Shown: positions 1 to 9,189 of the stretch, piece by piece
Layout of the letters: each line of letters begins with the position of its first letter
How positions within the stretch are numbered: the first letter of the stretch is position 1
Source of the DNA: Pseudaquidulcibacter saccharophilus
GTDB taxonomy: Bacteria; Pseudomonadota; Alphaproteobacteria; Caulobacterales; Aquidulcibacteraceae
Direction: 5' to 3'
Assembly (NCBI RefSeq): GCF_019455445.1
Contig: NZ_JAHWUS010000003.1
Coordinates: 496,001-560,000 of the forward strand
DNA: 64,000 bases
Program-made: the position numbers and the translations under genes
Notes under the pieces: model-generated
What the model was told of the DNA's origin: nothing
The model's input: only the letters and a program-made list of their open reading frames with translations
The model's database searches: none

Positions 1-1228
1 CACCAAGGCGAACCACAATATCCCTTGTTGGTTCACGTAAATCAGTTTGCGGATTTAGTGCGCGAAGGTCGGAATATTCCAAAATTCTTGTTCCTTCTGG
101 CGCATTGGAATTGGCCCAACCACTTGGGGGTATGTTCGACATATCCATATTTGGGTCATCTTTCATCATCAATTCCATGTTCATATCAGACATGGTTAGG
201 AGCGCGCGTGGGCGGGCAACAGGCTTTTCACCTACTTGCCCCAACGATGTTGCAAGGGTGCCGATGGCAAATCCGGTGCGGTCTATTGGTTCGGCGGTGA
301 TTGTATAGGGTTTATCGTCTTTCGGTTCGACAATTACGTCATAGGTTTCGGCATTACCAAAGCGGAATTCATCAACTTGGACTGGCTCAACATCTTGTCC
401 ATCGGCCTGAACAATGGTCATTTTAAGACCAGGTATGCGAACGTCATACATGCTCATGGCGGAGGCATTGATAAAGCGTAGGCGGATTTTTTCACCCTTT
501 TTGTAAATTCCTGTCCAATTTTGGTTTGGTGTCATCCCATTTATCAAAAAATCATAACCTGTTACGTCCGATAAATCTGTTGGCAACATGCGCATTTTCC
601 CCCACTCTAATGAGGTTTTGCTTGCCGCCCCAAAACCGCGTTCCTTGGCATCCTTTAAATAATCAACGATTGTCTTGCGGTGATATTGGTAATAATCAGA
701 TGATGATTTTAAATGTTGCAGGGTTTGCTTTGCACTTTCATGCTTATAGTCAGATAGCAAAATGACATATTCACGATCTGATTTTATTTGTTCTTCTTTG
801 GGGTCGATAATTATTCCGGCATATAGGCCTTCTTGTTCTTGCCCCAAGGTGTGCGAATGATACCAATATGTGCCAGACTGCTTAATCGGGAATTTATAGG
901 TAAAGGTTTCATTTGGTTTAATCGGCATTGTGCCATTAAAACCCGGCGCACCATCCATATTCCCTGGTACAATTAGGCCATGCCAATGAACCGATGTATC
1001 TTCATTCATATTATTGGTTACGTGAACTATTGCTTCATCGCCGTCTTTAAATCGTAAAACAGGGCCGGGAAGGGTATTATTAATGGTGATTTTGTTTGAT
1101 GTGACACCGTTTATTGTCACATTTTGTCTGGCGATAACCAGATTGTATTCTTTGGTTTCTGCATGCGCAATCATTGGCAAGGCAAAACCAAATGCCAAAA
1201 GCAATTTGGCAAATTTCATGATTTTCAT
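1..1228 (-). CDS. copA: CopA-family multicopper oxidase (3' end beyond the window)
   Basis: Periplasmic copper-resistance multicopper oxidase, expected to oxidise Cu(I) and bind copper. Reading the minus strand from the ATG at 1228 gives an open frame that never closes before base 1, so the C-terminus lies outside. The N-terminus is a signal peptide (MKIMKFAKLLLAFGFALP, ending near AHA). Cupredoxin domain 1 carries two type-2/type-3 copper motifs, HWHGL and YWYHSH, and later PNQNWTG and a Met-rich run (MSDMNMELMMKDDPNMDMS) typical of CopA. The last copper motifs (HPxHxHG, HCHxxxH) would lie off the edge. A second in-frame ATG sits at 1219. The upstream neighbour in the same direction is copL, 55 bp away, the order known from copLA operons. 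Function is secure from the motifs; exact substrate is not. Confidence 0.88.
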   Translation of the reverse strand, partial: MKIMKFAKLLLAFGFALPMIAHAETKEYNLVIARQNVTINGVTSNKITINNTLPGPVLRFKDGDEAIVHVTNNMNEDTSVHWHGLIVPGNMDGAPGFNGTMPIKPNETFTYKFPIKQSGTYWYHSHTLGQEQEGLYAGIIIDPKEEQIKSDREYVILLSDYKHESAKQTLQHLKSSSDYYQYHRKTIVDYLKDAKERGFGAASKTSLEWGKMRMLPTDLSDVTGYDFLINGMTPNQNWTGIYKKGEKIRLRFINASAMSMYDVRIPGLKMTIVQADGQDVEPVQVDEFRFGNAETYDVIVEPKDDKPYTITAEPIDRTGFAIGTLATSLGQVGEKPVARPRALLTMSDMNMELMMKDDPNMDMSNIPPSGWANSNAPEGTRILEYSDLRALNPQTDLREPTRDIVVRLG

Positions 1229-1283
1229 TGATTTGATTTCCTGAAAAAATTACAAAAAGCGCATATGTTGCGCAAACTTATAA

Positions 1284-1673
1284 TCAGGAAAAGTTTTTCG
1301 GCGGTCGCTCTGGTGGTGTTTGCGGTTCAATAATTGCAAAAGCTATCGCTTCTGGGCTTTGGATGTTTCCCATGAATTGCGGGCTGATTTGAACGTTTGG
1401 CTCTGTGATTGCAATTGTTCCATTGCAATGTCCATATGAACACGTACAAGCGTTATCGCAGCATTTATTATGTTGCTTATCCCACTGTTGGTGGGCATCC
1501 ATCTTCATTACATGGGGGCCTGTCATATCATGGCAAGGCATATCAGAAGTCATTGCCGTGGCATTATGATGCGATACTTTTTCAAGTTCACAAGAATGAT
1601 AATTCCCATTACCAAGCATTAAAGCAAATGCCAGCAAGGGGATGAAAACCAAATTTTTGAACCATAATGCCAT
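1284..1673 (-). CDS. copL: CopL-like His/Cys/Met-rich exported protein
   Basis: A 129-residue protein with an N-terminal hydrophobic segment (residues about 6-20) and then a metal-binding body: HSCELEKVSHH, MPCHDMTGPHVMKMD and the cluster NKCCDNACTCSYGHC. The C-terminus ends in PPERPPKNFS, close to the RPPR-type tail of CopL-family regulatory proteins. CopL is known to lie directly upstream of copA and to be needed for copper-induced copA expression; here copA starts 55 bp downstream on the same strand. The metal-rich composition and position are seen; the CopL assignment is by composition and context, since such sequences diverge fast. It could instead be a simple periplasmic copper chaperone. 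Confidence 0.68.
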   Translation of the reverse strand: MALWFKNLVFIPLLAFALMLGNGNYHSCELEKVSHHNATAMTSDMPCHDMTGPHVMKMDAHQQWDKQHNKCCDNACTCSYGHCNGTIAITEPNVQISPQFMGNIQSPEAIAFAIIEPQTPPERPPKNFS

Positions 1674-1716
1674 GCAATTATGCTACACGCATTGCTGCTA
1701 TTAGTAAATAAAATAG

Positions 1717-2412
1717 TTATTTAGTAATCGTACGCTCTACTAATGCCTTCATGATTTTATATCCTTCGGCATTGGGGTGAACGCCGTCACCGCTAAGGGT
1801 GGTTGGAAGCCCGCCTTTTTCATTTACCATAGGGGTATAATAATCAATAACTTTAAGATTATTTGCCTTGGCATATTTCGCAATCTCAATATTCAATTGG
1901 GCAATTTGTGGTGCAGGCTTAATATCTGGTGACCAATAATAATGATCGGCCGGCAATAATTTACAAAGCACAACTTCGATTTTATTTGCCTTGGCGATTT
2001 CGGCCATTGATTTGATATTGCCCATAATGGTTTCAAGGCTAACTGGCCCTGTATTGCCGGCTATGTCGTTGGTTCCTGCAAGGATTACAACCTTTTGCGG
2101 CTTAAGCGCGACAACATCTTGGCGGAAGCGCAACAACATTTGCGAGGTGGTTTGCCCACTTATGCCGCGATTTATAAAATGTTGATTAGTGAAAATATTT
2201 TGTGCGCCAGTATCCCAAAATTGGGTAATAGAATCGCCCATAAATACAACGCGGGCTTTATCAGGTTTCGCGCTAATAAGTTGGGTGTTTTCGGCTTGGA
2301 AACGTGCAAGATTTGGAAAGTCTTTAATTTCCTCGGCTTGTGCCGCGCCAAAACATGCAAAGCTTAAAATGCCAAGGCTTATTATTGATGCACGTAGTTT
2401 CATTTTCTTCAC
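1717..2412 (-). CDS. Exported SGNH/GDSL-type hydrolase
   Basis: A 231-residue secreted esterase-like protein. A signal peptide (MKKMKLRASIISLGILSFACF, cleavage near AQA) precedes the SGNH blocks: block I VFMGDSITQFW with the nucleophile Ser in GDS, block II NRGISGQTT, block III GTND, and block V DGVHPNAEG with the Asp-x-x-His pair. All four catalytic/oxyanion blocks are intact, so it should be active on an ester (lipid, acetylated sugar or similar); the substrate cannot be read from sequence. It ends 43 bp from the copL start and begins 8 bp downstream of purN's stop on the same strand, so it may be read through from purMN. Confidence 0.85.
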   Translation of the reverse strand: MKKMKLRASIISLGILSFACFGAAQAEEIKDFPNLARFQAENTQLISAKPDKARVVFMGDSITQFWDTGAQNIFTNQHFINRGISGQTTSQMLLRFRQDVVALKPQKVVILAGTNDIAGNTGPVSLETIMGNIKSMAEIAKANKIEVVLCKLLPADHYYWSPDIKPAPQIAQLNIEIAKYAKANNLKVIDYYTPMVNEKGGLPTTLSGDGVHPNAEGYKIMKALVERTITK

Positions 2413-2420
2413 CCTCTCTA

Positions 2421-3050
2421 TTATATTTTTATCATTTCTAGCTTGCCATCATTGAGGCAAGCGCCATTAGTCAATATTATTTTTCCCGATGCCACAGCGT
2501 CAACACACAATGGATAAAGAATATGTTCCTTTATGATTACGCGGCTTGCCAGTTTATCGGCATCATCACCATCCATTATTTCAACTTCGGCCTGTCCAAT
2601 AATGGCACCTTCATCAACGCCGGCATTTACAAAATGAACGGTGCAGCCGGCGGTTTTATCACCGGCATCAATTGCCCGTTGATGGGTGTGTAACCCTTTA
2701 TATTTCGGCAAAAGAGAAGGGTGGATATTAATCATTTTCCCTTCCCATTTTTCAACAAATTCAGCTTGGAGAATGCGCATAAAGCCCGCGCAAACTACAA
2801 GCTCGGCATTGAAATCCAATAATGCTTGATTAAGTGCTGTTTCAAAATCTGTGCGGGTTGCGTAATCTTTGTGATTGACAAGTTTTGACGGGATATTTGC
2901 GGTTTTGGCGCGTTCAATCGCCTTTACTTCGGGTACATTGACAATAAGACCGACAATTTCAAAACTTGCGCCATTTTGTGCAAAATTTATAATTGACTGA
3001 AAATTAGAGCCAGACCCAGAAGCCAGAACCACAACACGCTTCTTAGCCAT
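2421..3050 (-). CDS. purN: Phosphoribosylglycinamide formyltransferase PurN
   Basis: Third step of de novo purine synthesis: transfers the formyl group of 10-formyl-THF to GAR. The 209-residue protein starts [18 protein letters not shown] (phosphate-binding SGSGSN loop) and has the catalytic segment [13 protein letters not shown] and the distal VDEGAII Asp region. I chose the ATG at 3050 rather than an upstream in-frame start at 3071, because it overlaps the end of purM by 8 bp (ATGGCTAA), the usual translationally coupled arrangement, and matches the family N-terminus. Full length for the family. Confidence 0.95.
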   Translation of the reverse strand: MAKKRVVVLASGSGSNFQSIINFAQNGASFEIVGLIVNVPEVKAIERAKTANIPSKLVNHKDYATRTDFETALNQALLDFNAELVVCAGFMRILQAEFVEKWEGKMINIHPSLLPKYKGLHTHQRAIDAGDKTAGCTVHFVNAGVDEGAIIGQAEVEIMDGDDADKLASRVIIKEHILYPLCVDAVASGKIILTNGACLNDGKLEMIKI

Positions 3051-4098
3051 TATTTGCCACCAATTGACCAATTACCATTGGTTCTTCACCTGCGGCGAAT
3101 AATGCGCCAAGCACAACATCCATATGCGAAGCATCCACACAAAGTACAAGCCCGATACCACAATTGAATGTGCGGTGCATTTCAGGAGTTGTAACATTAC
3201 CAACTTCTTGTAACCATTTGAAAACAGGCGGGAATTCCCATGCTTCATAATCAAATTGTGGTGCCAAAGTTTCAGGTAACATGCGCGGCGTATTCTCGGT
3301 TAAGCCACCACCTGTTATGTGTGCCAAACCTTTTATCCAGCCATTTTTGATTAATGGCATGACGGATTTTACATAAATACGGGTTGGCTCAAGCAGGGCT
3401 TCTGCCAAGGTTTTACCTGTCGCAAATGGCGCCTCATCAGACCATTTAAGACCAGAACGTTCAACAATTTTGCGAACCAGTGAATAACCGTTTGAATGTG
3501 GGCCAGAAGAGGTAAGGCCGATTAATAAATCACCAGAGTGCATTTTGTCATGAAGCGGGATAAGTGCCTCACGCTCTGCGGCGGCAACACAAAAACCAGC
3601 AAGGTCATATTTTTTGTCTTCATACATGCCAGGCATTTCAGCGGTCTCTCCGCCAATTAACGCACAATCAGCAAGTTTACAGCCATCGGCAATGCCCGCA
3701 ACCACAGAGGTTGCCACCTCAACATCAAGTTTTGAACATGCGAAATAATCAAGGAAGAACAAAGGCTGCGCGCCTTGTGCCAAAACATCATTAACGCACA
3801 TCGCCACCAAATCTTGACCGATTGTGTCGTGTTTTCCTGTTTCAATTGCAATCTCAAGCTTGGTGCCAACGCCGTCTGTACCTGAAACCAAAACAGGGTC
3901 TTTAAAGCCCGCCGCTTTAAGGTCAAATAGGCCACCAAAACCGCCCAAAGATCCCATAACACCAGGGCGATTTGTTGCCTTGGCAAGAGGTGAAATGCGG
4001 CGCACCAATTCTTCGCCGGCATCAATGTCAACGCCCGCATCTTTGTAGGTAAGGCCTGTATTGTGATTATTGCTATTAGTGTTAATGTTATCTGGCAT
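3043..4098 (-). CDS. purM: Phosphoribosylformylglycinamidine cyclo-ligase PurM (AIR synthetase)
   Basis: ATP-dependent ring closure of FGAM to AIR in purine synthesis. The 351-residue frame from the ATG at 4098 ([11 protein letters not shown]...) carries the family signatures [66 protein letters not shown] and [16 protein letters not shown]. An extended start at 4161 would add 21 unconserved residues, so 4098 is preferred although no strong ribosome binding site is visible there. It is the first gene of purM-purN and is divergent from hdaA, with about 70 bp between the two starts to hold both promoters. Confidence 0.95.
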   Translation of the reverse strand: MPDNINTNSNNHNTGLTYKDAGVDIDAGEELVRRISPLAKATNRPGVMGSLGGFGGLFDLKAAGFKDPVLVSGTDGVGTKLEIAIETGKHDTIGQDLVAMCVNDVLAQGAQPLFFLDYFACSKLDVEVATSVVAGIADGCKLADCALIGGETAEMPGMYEDKKYDLAGFCVAAAEREALIPLHDKMHSGDLLIGLTSSGPHSNGYSLVRKIVERSGLKWSDEAPFATGKTLAEALLEPTRIYVKSVMPLIKNGWIKGLAHITGGGLTENTPRMLPETLAPQFDYEAWEFPPVFKWLQEVGNVTTPEMHRTFNCGIGLVLCVDASHMDVVLGALFAAGEEPMVIGQLVANNG

Positions 4099-4169
4099 TT
4101 GAAAACTACATTTGTTAGTTAAACTAAGAACGCTATTAAAGATAATTTTGAAATTTTCCACATTTATTC

Positions 4170-4784
4170 ATGCAAAAAGAAAACATACCACAGTTAGGCT
4201 TTGATTTTGGCGATACGCATTTGCCAAAATTAATTGATTTGGTGCATTCTCATTACCAATATCCAATCGAAAAATTTTCAAATCCCGAAAATTGGCTTGG
4301 CAATCTTGCATTTTTGGAAGTTGGCGACGAAGACTTCAAGATTGAATTAATTAATAGCATTAAAAACATCCCTGTAATCGACTTTGATGTTTTGAGCAAT
4401 TCAGAAGCCTTGGAATATTTTTATAAATCAGAACGGGGTGAGGGGATATTCCTTTTTGTCGGTAAAATCAGAAATATTGAACAACCAGACCTAAAGTCCC
4501 GCTTTGATAATATTATTAAGTTTAATTTGCCGGATTTGAAGCAGGCGGAATTTGACAAAATCTGGAATAATTGGGCAAATCCGCGTGGAATAAAAACACC
4601 AAAAGATGCACAAAAACAATTTTACAAGCAGATAAATTTTAATCTGGTCACCATATTTAAATTTTTTGACTTTATAGATGAATATTGCAATTCTAAAAAA
4701 AGCCTAGCGGCTGATGATATTGAAAAAATCATTTCGGGCTTTGGCAATAAACATATTGAGCAAGATATATTCGATGACACTTGA
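4170..4784 (+). CDS. hdaA: HdaA-like DnaA-regulator, P-loop not visible
   Basis: A 204-residue protein directly upstream of ppk-ppx, the place where alphaproteobacteria carry hdaA, the Hda homologue that with the sliding clamp promotes hydrolysis of ATP bound to DnaA. Near the N-terminus, residues 8-13 read QLGFDF, a good match to the clamp-binding QLxLxF/QLSLPL type motif. The C-terminal part resembles the AAA+ lid: LKSRFDNIIKFNLPDLKQAEF and FKFFDFIDEYCNSKKSLAADD. The middle, where Hda has a GxxGxGKT Walker A, reads NLAFLEVGDEDFKIELI, with no Lys-Ser/Thr P-loop, and no clear Walker B. Identity rests on position, length and these partial matches. The stop overlaps the ppk start by 11 bp. Confidence 0.66.
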   Translation: MQKENIPQLGFDFGDTHLPKLIDLVHSHYQYPIEKFSNPENWLGNLAFLEVGDEDFKIELINSIKNIPVIDFDVLSNSEALEYFYKSERGEGIFLFVGKIRNIEQPDLKSRFDNIIKFNLPDLKQAEFDKIWNNWANPRGIKTPKDAQKQFYKQINFNLVTIFKFFDFIDEYCNSKKSLAADDIEKIISGFGNKHIEQDIFDDT

Positions 4785-6918
4785 AATTGTGGATGTAAAA
4801 GAAAAGTTCACTGCTCCTGAAGAGCGTTACATTAACCGTGAGATTTCATGGCTTGAATTCAATGCCCGCGTATTAGAAGAGGCAAACAATCCAAATCACC
4901 CGATTATGGAGCGCCTGAGATTTTTATCAATTTGCGGCAATAACCTTGATGAATTTTATATGGTTCGCGTGTCTGGTTTACGCGAATTGTTAAAAACCAA
5001 AAGTAAGGTTCTATCTGCGGACGGTCTTTTGCCCACCGAACAGCTTGAACGCATCAATCAGGTTGCTGGGCGCCTTATGCAACGCCAACAAACCTTATGG
5101 CGTGAATTGCAAATCGATCTTAAAAAAGTTGGTTTCAAAGTTTTAAGTTTAAAAGAAGCACTTGAATTCGATACCAATGATTTACGCAAGCATTTTATGG
5201 AAGAGATTTATCCAATCCTTACCCCGCTTGCGGTTGATCCGGCGCACCCATTCCCATTCATTCCAAATTTAGGTTTTGCAATTGCCTTTGCGCTTTCAAG
5301 AACCGATAATGGAAAGCAGATGAATGCACTTGTGCCAATTCCGCAAATGATTCCGCGCTTTATTGAGCTTAAGCGGGAACGCAATATGCGTTACTTTGTG
5401 GCATTGGAAACCGTTATTGAGCTTTTCCCTGATGCCTTGTTTCCGGGGTTTGAGGTGGTGGCATCCGGCGCATTCCGCATCATTCGTGATAGTGATATTG
5501 AACTTCAAGAAGAGGCAGAAGATCTTATTTTACAGGCACAGGCCGCATTAAGAGAGCGGCGACGTGGTGAGGTGGTGCGTCTGAAAATTGATGCCAATAT
5601 GAGCGAAGATATGCGCGAATTCATCCGTGAAGAGATGAATGTGCATACGCGCGATTTGGTTGTGGTTGACGGTATTTTGGGGATTGCGCAATTATCGCAA
5701 TTAATCCCTGAAGACAGACCGGATTTAAAATTCAAACCATTTGTCCCACGTTTCCCAGAACGTATCCGTGAGTTTGGTGATGATGCCTTTGCGGCAATCC
5801 GTGCCAAAGATATTTTGGTTCACCACCCATTTGAAACTTTTGACGTTGTGGTGCAATTCATTCGCCAAGCGGCAAAAGACCCCAATGTTGTTGCGATTAA
5901 ACAAACGCTATACCGGACATCTGCAAATTCCCCGATTGTTGCCGCACTTATTGAAGCGGCCGAAAGTGGCAAGCTGGTTACTGCAATTGTTGAAATTAAG
6001 GCCCGCTTTGATGAAGAAGCAAACCTTAAATGGGCGCAAGATTTGGAGCGGGCAGGGGTTCACGTTGTTTTTGGCTTTGTGAATTTAAAAACCCACGCCA
6101 AGGTTTCTTTGGTTGTTCGTAAAGAGGGCAAGAAATTCCGGACCTATACCCACTTTGGAACCGGTAATTATCACCCAATAACCGCGAAAATTTATACTGA
6201 CTTGTCACTATTTACCGCGGATGAAGCCTTGGGGCGTGATGCCGGACGATTATTTAATTATGTGACAGGCTATGCGATGCCGCAAGAGCTTGAAAAATTA
6301 AAAATGTCACCGCTTACGTTGAAAACAACCTTGTTGGCGCATCTTGATGATGAAATTAGAAATGCCAAGGCGGGCTTGCCTTCTGGGGTTTGGGCAAAGC
6401 TAAATGCCTTAATCGATCCTGAGGTTATTGATAAACTTTATGAGGCATCACAAGCGGGTGTTAAGATTGAACTTATTATACGCGGTGTCTGCGGCTTAAG
6501 ACCGCAGGTTCGGGGTTTGTCTGAAAACATTAATGTTAAATCAGTGATTGGTCGTTTCCTTGAACATTCAAGGATTGTGTGCTTTGCCGCCGGAAAAGCA
6601 TTGCCAAGTAAAGATGCCAAAGTGTTCATTTCATCGGCTGATTGGATGACAAGAAACCTTGAACGACGGGTTGAAACACTGGTTCCAATTTGTAATCCAA
6701 CAGTTCATCGCCAAGTGCTAGAAGAAATAATGGTGACTTATTTGAATGATGTCGCCCAAAGTTGGATAATGAATTCAGATGGTTCATATCACAAACGTCA
6801 CTGCGAAGACGGTAATGCTTTTTCTGCCCATGAGTATTTTATTTCAAATCCAAGCTTGTCAGGGCGCGGAAGTGCTATTAAAGCACTCAAAAAACCAAGG
6901 CAAAGACGCACTTCGTAA
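4774..6918 (+). CDS. ppk: Polyphosphate kinase 1
   Basis: Makes and degrades polyphosphate from ATP through a phospho-histidine intermediate; membrane-associated cytosolic enzyme. The 714-residue protein starts at the ATG at 4774 (MTLEIVDVKEKF), overlapping the end of hdaA; a longer frame from 4714 would lie inside hdaA and is not conserved. The N-terminal domain opens RYINREISWLEFNARVLEEA. Catalytic features: IKQTLYRTS, the autophosphorylated His at about residue 441 in NLKTHAKVSLVVR, HFGTGNYHP and a second conserved His near residue 598 in FLEHSRIVCF. It is coupled to ppx by a TAATG overlap, so synthesis and exopolyphosphatase are co-translated. Confidence 0.97.
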   Translation: MTLEIVDVKEKFTAPEERYINREISWLEFNARVLEEANNPNHPIMERLRFLSICGNNLDEFYMVRVSGLRELLKTKSKVLSADGLLPTEQLERINQVAGRLMQRQQTLWRELQIDLKKVGFKVLSLKEALEFDTNDLRKHFMEEIYPILTPLAVDPAHPFPFIPNLGFAIAFALSRTDNGKQMNALVPIPQMIPRFIELKRERNMRYFVALETVIELFPDALFPGFEVVASGAFRIIRDSDIELQEEAEDLILQAQAALRERRRGEVVRLKIDANMSEDMREFIREEMNVHTRDLVVVDGILGIAQLSQLIPEDRPDLKFKPFVPRFPERIREFGDDAFAAIRAKDILVHHPFETFDVVVQFIRQAAKDPNVVAIKQTLYRTSANSPIVAALIEAAESGKLVTAIVEIKARFDEEANLKWAQDLERAGVHVVFGFVNLKTHAKVSLVVRKEGKKFRTYTHFGTGNYHPITAKIYTDLSLFTADEALGRDAGRLFNYVTGYAMPQELEKLKMSPLTLKTTLLAHLDDEIRNAKAGLPSGVWAKLNALIDPEVIDKLYEASQAGVKIELIIRGVCGLRPQVRGLSENINVKSVIGRFLEHSRIVCFAAGKALPSKDAKVFISSADWMTRNLERRVETLVPICNPTVHRQVLEEIMVTYLNDVAQSWIMNSDGSYHKRHCEDGNAFSAHEYFISNPSLSGRGSAIKALKKPRQRRTS

Positions 6919-8429
6919 TGAATCTTGTGTACGACACTAATAATTATACCGGCTATCGGCATGCAGTGATTGATATTGGTTCAAACTCTGTTCGTCTGGT
7001 AATTTATCTTATTGTTGGGAAAACCTTTATTCCAATACATAACGAAAAAGTGCTTGCTGCATTGGGGCGGGGCATAAGTGAGACTGGGAAATTATATGAA
7101 CCCGGTGTTGCCTTGGCGCTAAATTCAATAAAGCGTTATAAGTTGTTGATTGATAACTTAAAAATTGAATCGGTTGATGCCATTGCAACCGCTGCTTCGC
7201 GCGATGCAAGCGATGGCGCCGAATTTATTGCCTATATTAAAAACGTTATTGGAATTCCCGTACGTTTGATCGATGGCTCTGAAGAAGGTTATTATTCATC
7301 AATTGGTGTGAAATCAGGCACAACTAATGCCACCGGGATTATGGGCGATTTGGGTGGTTCAAGCCTAGAATTAGTGGATTTAAAAAGCGCTTCATTCAAA
7401 GAATCACACAAGCTTGGCCCATTGGCAATTGGCGATATTGCATCAATTCGTGAAATTGGTGGCAATGTCGAACAAGTCCGCAAAGCCATACGTTCAGTTT
7501 TAGAAAAGTCACAGGCTTTGAAGCTTTGTAATGGTGATGAGTTTCATGCGGTTGGTGGTGCGTGGCGTAACCTTGCGCAGATGCATATGGACCATAAAAA
7601 CTACCCATTAAAAGTATTGAATAATTATACGATTGATGGCCGCGAAATGCGGGAGTTTTGTAATTTCGTAATCCGCCTTAGCCGTAAAACCATTGAAAAG
7701 GTTAGGGGGATTTCGCAAAGGCGTGCTGATTCATTGCCTTATGCCGCCCTTTTGATGAGTGAGATTATCGAAATCGGAAAACCCAAAGAAATTGTTATTT
7801 CGTCATATGGTCTGCGCGAAGGGGTTTTGACTGATCATTTGGGATTTAATGAAAACCCACTTTCAGACGGAATACGTGCAATTTTACATCTTGATAAAGC
7901 GGCACTAAATTTTACCGATGAAGCGTATAAATGGCTTGTAGATTTTTTACCGCTTGATGTGGATGGTATTTCTGAAGTTCGTCAAAAAGAACTTTTGAAT
8001 GCAAGTTGTGCATTGGTAAATATTGGCATGGGGCTTCACCCCGATCACCGTGGTCAACTTGCCTATGAATTGGTTTTGCGTGCCCCTTACCCTGCGGCAA
8101 GCCATAATGAACGGGTGTTTTTGGCGCATACTATTGCACGACGTTATGGTGAAAAACCAGAAGATATAGCCGAAAATGAATCGGCACGTCTTTTAAATTC
8201 TGAATATGCAAAAATTGCGGATTTCTTTGGCTCTGGCTTGCGCCTTGCCTCTAGTCTTGCAAGCAATAGTGGCGAGATATTAAAGCAGACAAGATTGGTT
8301 AGAATGGGAAACAATTTTCATATCGAATTACCAGAACGTCTGCGGGATTTAATTTCTGATAGTGTGATTAAACGCCTAAAACAATTGGAGCAACAGTATC
8401 AAAAACTAATCAATCACGACAATGATTGA
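6918..8429 (+). CDS. ppx: Exopolyphosphatase, Ppx/GppA family
   Basis: Releases phosphate from polyphosphate ends, or hydrolyses pppGpp; the two activities cannot be told apart by sequence. The 503-residue protein has the two actin-like ATPase phosphate loops VIDIGSNSVRLVIY and GDLGGSSLELVDL, the GEExYYSS region (SEEGYYSSIG), and a C-terminal HD-like helical domain containing GLREGVLTDHL. The start ATG shares one base with the ppk stop (TAATG). It is the last gene of hdaA-ppk-ppx; a short AT-rich hairpin overlaps its stop codon. Confidence 0.93.
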   Translation: MNLVYDTNNYTGYRHAVIDIGSNSVRLVIYLIVGKTFIPIHNEKVLAALGRGISETGKLYEPGVALALNSIKRYKLLIDNLKIESVDAIATAASRDASDGAEFIAYIKNVIGIPVRLIDGSEEGYYSSIGVKSGTTNATGIMGDLGGSSLELVDLKSASFKESHKLGPLAIGDIASIREIGGNVEQVRKAIRSVLEKSQALKLCNGDEFHAVGGAWRNLAQMHMDHKNYPLKVLNNYTIDGREMREFCNFVIRLSRKTIEKVRGISQRRADSLPYAALLMSEIIEIGKPKEIVISSYGLREGVLTDHLGFNENPLSDGIRAILHLDKAALNFTDEAYKWLVDFLPLDVDGISEVRQKELLNASCALVNIGMGLHPDHRGQLAYELVLRAPYPAASHNERVFLAHTIARRYGEKPEDIAENESARLLNSEYAKIADFFGSGLRLASSLASNSGEILKQTRLVRMGNNFHIELPERLRDLISDSVIKRLKQLEQQYQKLINHDND

Positions 8430-8438
8430 TGTTATTTT
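8409..8438 (+). terminator. Possible intrinsic terminator at the end of ppx
   Basis: ATCAATCA (8409-8416) can pair with TGATTGAT (8423-8430) around a 6-nt loop, followed by GTTATTTTTG. The stem spans the ppx stop codon and is AT-rich, so it is weak. Confidence 0.4.
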
Positions 8439-8442
8439 TGCC

Positions 8443-8472
8443 TTGCTGTGACAATCTTTACCCTTGTTATAT
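8443..8472 (+). promoter_or_regulatory. Candidate promoter of the YdcH-family gene
   Basis: TTGCTG (8443-8448) and TTATAT (8467-8472) are separated by 18 bp and lie about 50 bp upstream of the start codon at 8524. The fit to the housekeeping sigma consensus is fair; read by eye only. Confidence 0.35.
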
Positions 8473-8523
8473 CGCTAATAAATATTAGTCTCATACTGTA
8501 AATAATAATAAGGAGGATATGGT

Positions 8524-8769
8524 ATGCAAGAAAATCATCTTGATAATGCCTTGGCAGAAGAGTTTGCAGGGAAAGGTGAAATTATTCACAAATTAAAAAC
8601 AACAAACCCCTATTTCAAAGGCCTTATGGAAGAAAACCATAAACTTTGGGTCGAGATTAATAATATCCAGAATGAAGTTACGCCCGCCGATGACATGGTC
8701 CTTGAAGACCTTGAAAAGAAGCGGCTTGTCATTCTTGATGAAATTGGCAAACTAATTGCCGAAGGCTAA
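8524..8769 (+). CDS. YdcH/DUF465 family small protein
   Basis: An 81-residue, highly charged, all-helical protein: MQENHLDNALAEEFAG, then HKLKTTNPYFKGLMEENHKLW and VLEDLEKKRLVILDEIGKLI. The pattern of a short helical hairpin with FxxLxEExHxLxxxI and a KKxRLxLKDEIxxxL-like end is that of the YdcH/DUF465 family, whose biochemical role is not established. It has the strongest ribosome binding site in this part of the window (AAGGAGG, 10 nt before ATG) and its own terminator, so it is probably a well-expressed single gene. Confidence 0.78.
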   Translation: MQENHLDNALAEEFAGKGEIIHKLKTTNPYFKGLMEENHKLWVEINNIQNEVTPADDMVLEDLEKKRLVILDEIGKLIAEG

Positions 8770-8775
8770 AAAACA

Positions 8776-8809
8776 AAACCCCCAAATTAAATTTGGGGGT
8801 TTATTTTTT
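8776..8809 (+). terminator. Intrinsic terminator of the YdcH-family gene
   Basis: Perfect 11-bp stem AAACCCCCAAA (8776-8786) / TTTGGGGGTTT (8792-8802), loop TTAAA, followed by ATTTTTT. The upstream A-run would also make it work for the minus-strand gene ending at 8827. Confidence 0.9.
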
Positions 8810-8826
8810 GAGGATGTTGTTTTGAA

Positions 8827-9189
8827 TTATCTGTACGCTATGCGCCATTCACCACGTCCAGCTTTGCACATATAGGTATCTTTGCTGATACGGTCGCCGT
8901 TTGCGAATTTAGTGATTTTAACACCCCAGCCACAGCCAGCACGGTTAACATAACGTGGCTCTTGTAGGCGAACTGCAACAATGCGACGATTGTCATAGCG
9001 ATCATTGTGGTAACGATTATCGCGGAAGCCATCATGGTCACGGATTACAACATCTGCGCGGTGGTCGCGGTCTGGGCCATCAATGCGCACTGTGGTTGGA
9101 TGTGGTGCATAATAGTCTTTTGCAGATGCAGCAACTGGAACTATTACAGTTAAACCGGTTAAGGCAAGTAATGCAATTTTGTTTCTCAT
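8827..9189 (-). CDS. Small exported basic protein, function unknown
   Basis: A 120-residue protein with a clear signal peptide (MRNKIALLALTGLTVIVP, cleavage near ASA) and a mature part rich in Asp, Arg, His and Tyr (DHDGFRDNRYHNDRYDNRR), ending in a Cys-containing segment NRAGCGWGVKITKFANGD ... DTYMCKAGRGEW; the two Cys could form a disulfide. I recognise no enzymatic motif. The start at 9189 is chosen because AAGAAGGAA lies upstream and the signal peptide follows directly; an upstream ATG at 9270 would add 26 Pro/Arg-rich residues and lacks an SD. Its leader is unusual: it contains two C-rich tracts and a hairpin. Confidence 0.7.
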   Translation of the reverse strand: MRNKIALLALTGLTVIVPVAASAKDYYAPHPTTVRIDGPDRDHRADVVIRDHDGFRDNRYHNDRYDNRRIVAVRLQEPRYVNRAGCGWGVKITKFANGDRISKDTYMCKAGRGEWRIAYR

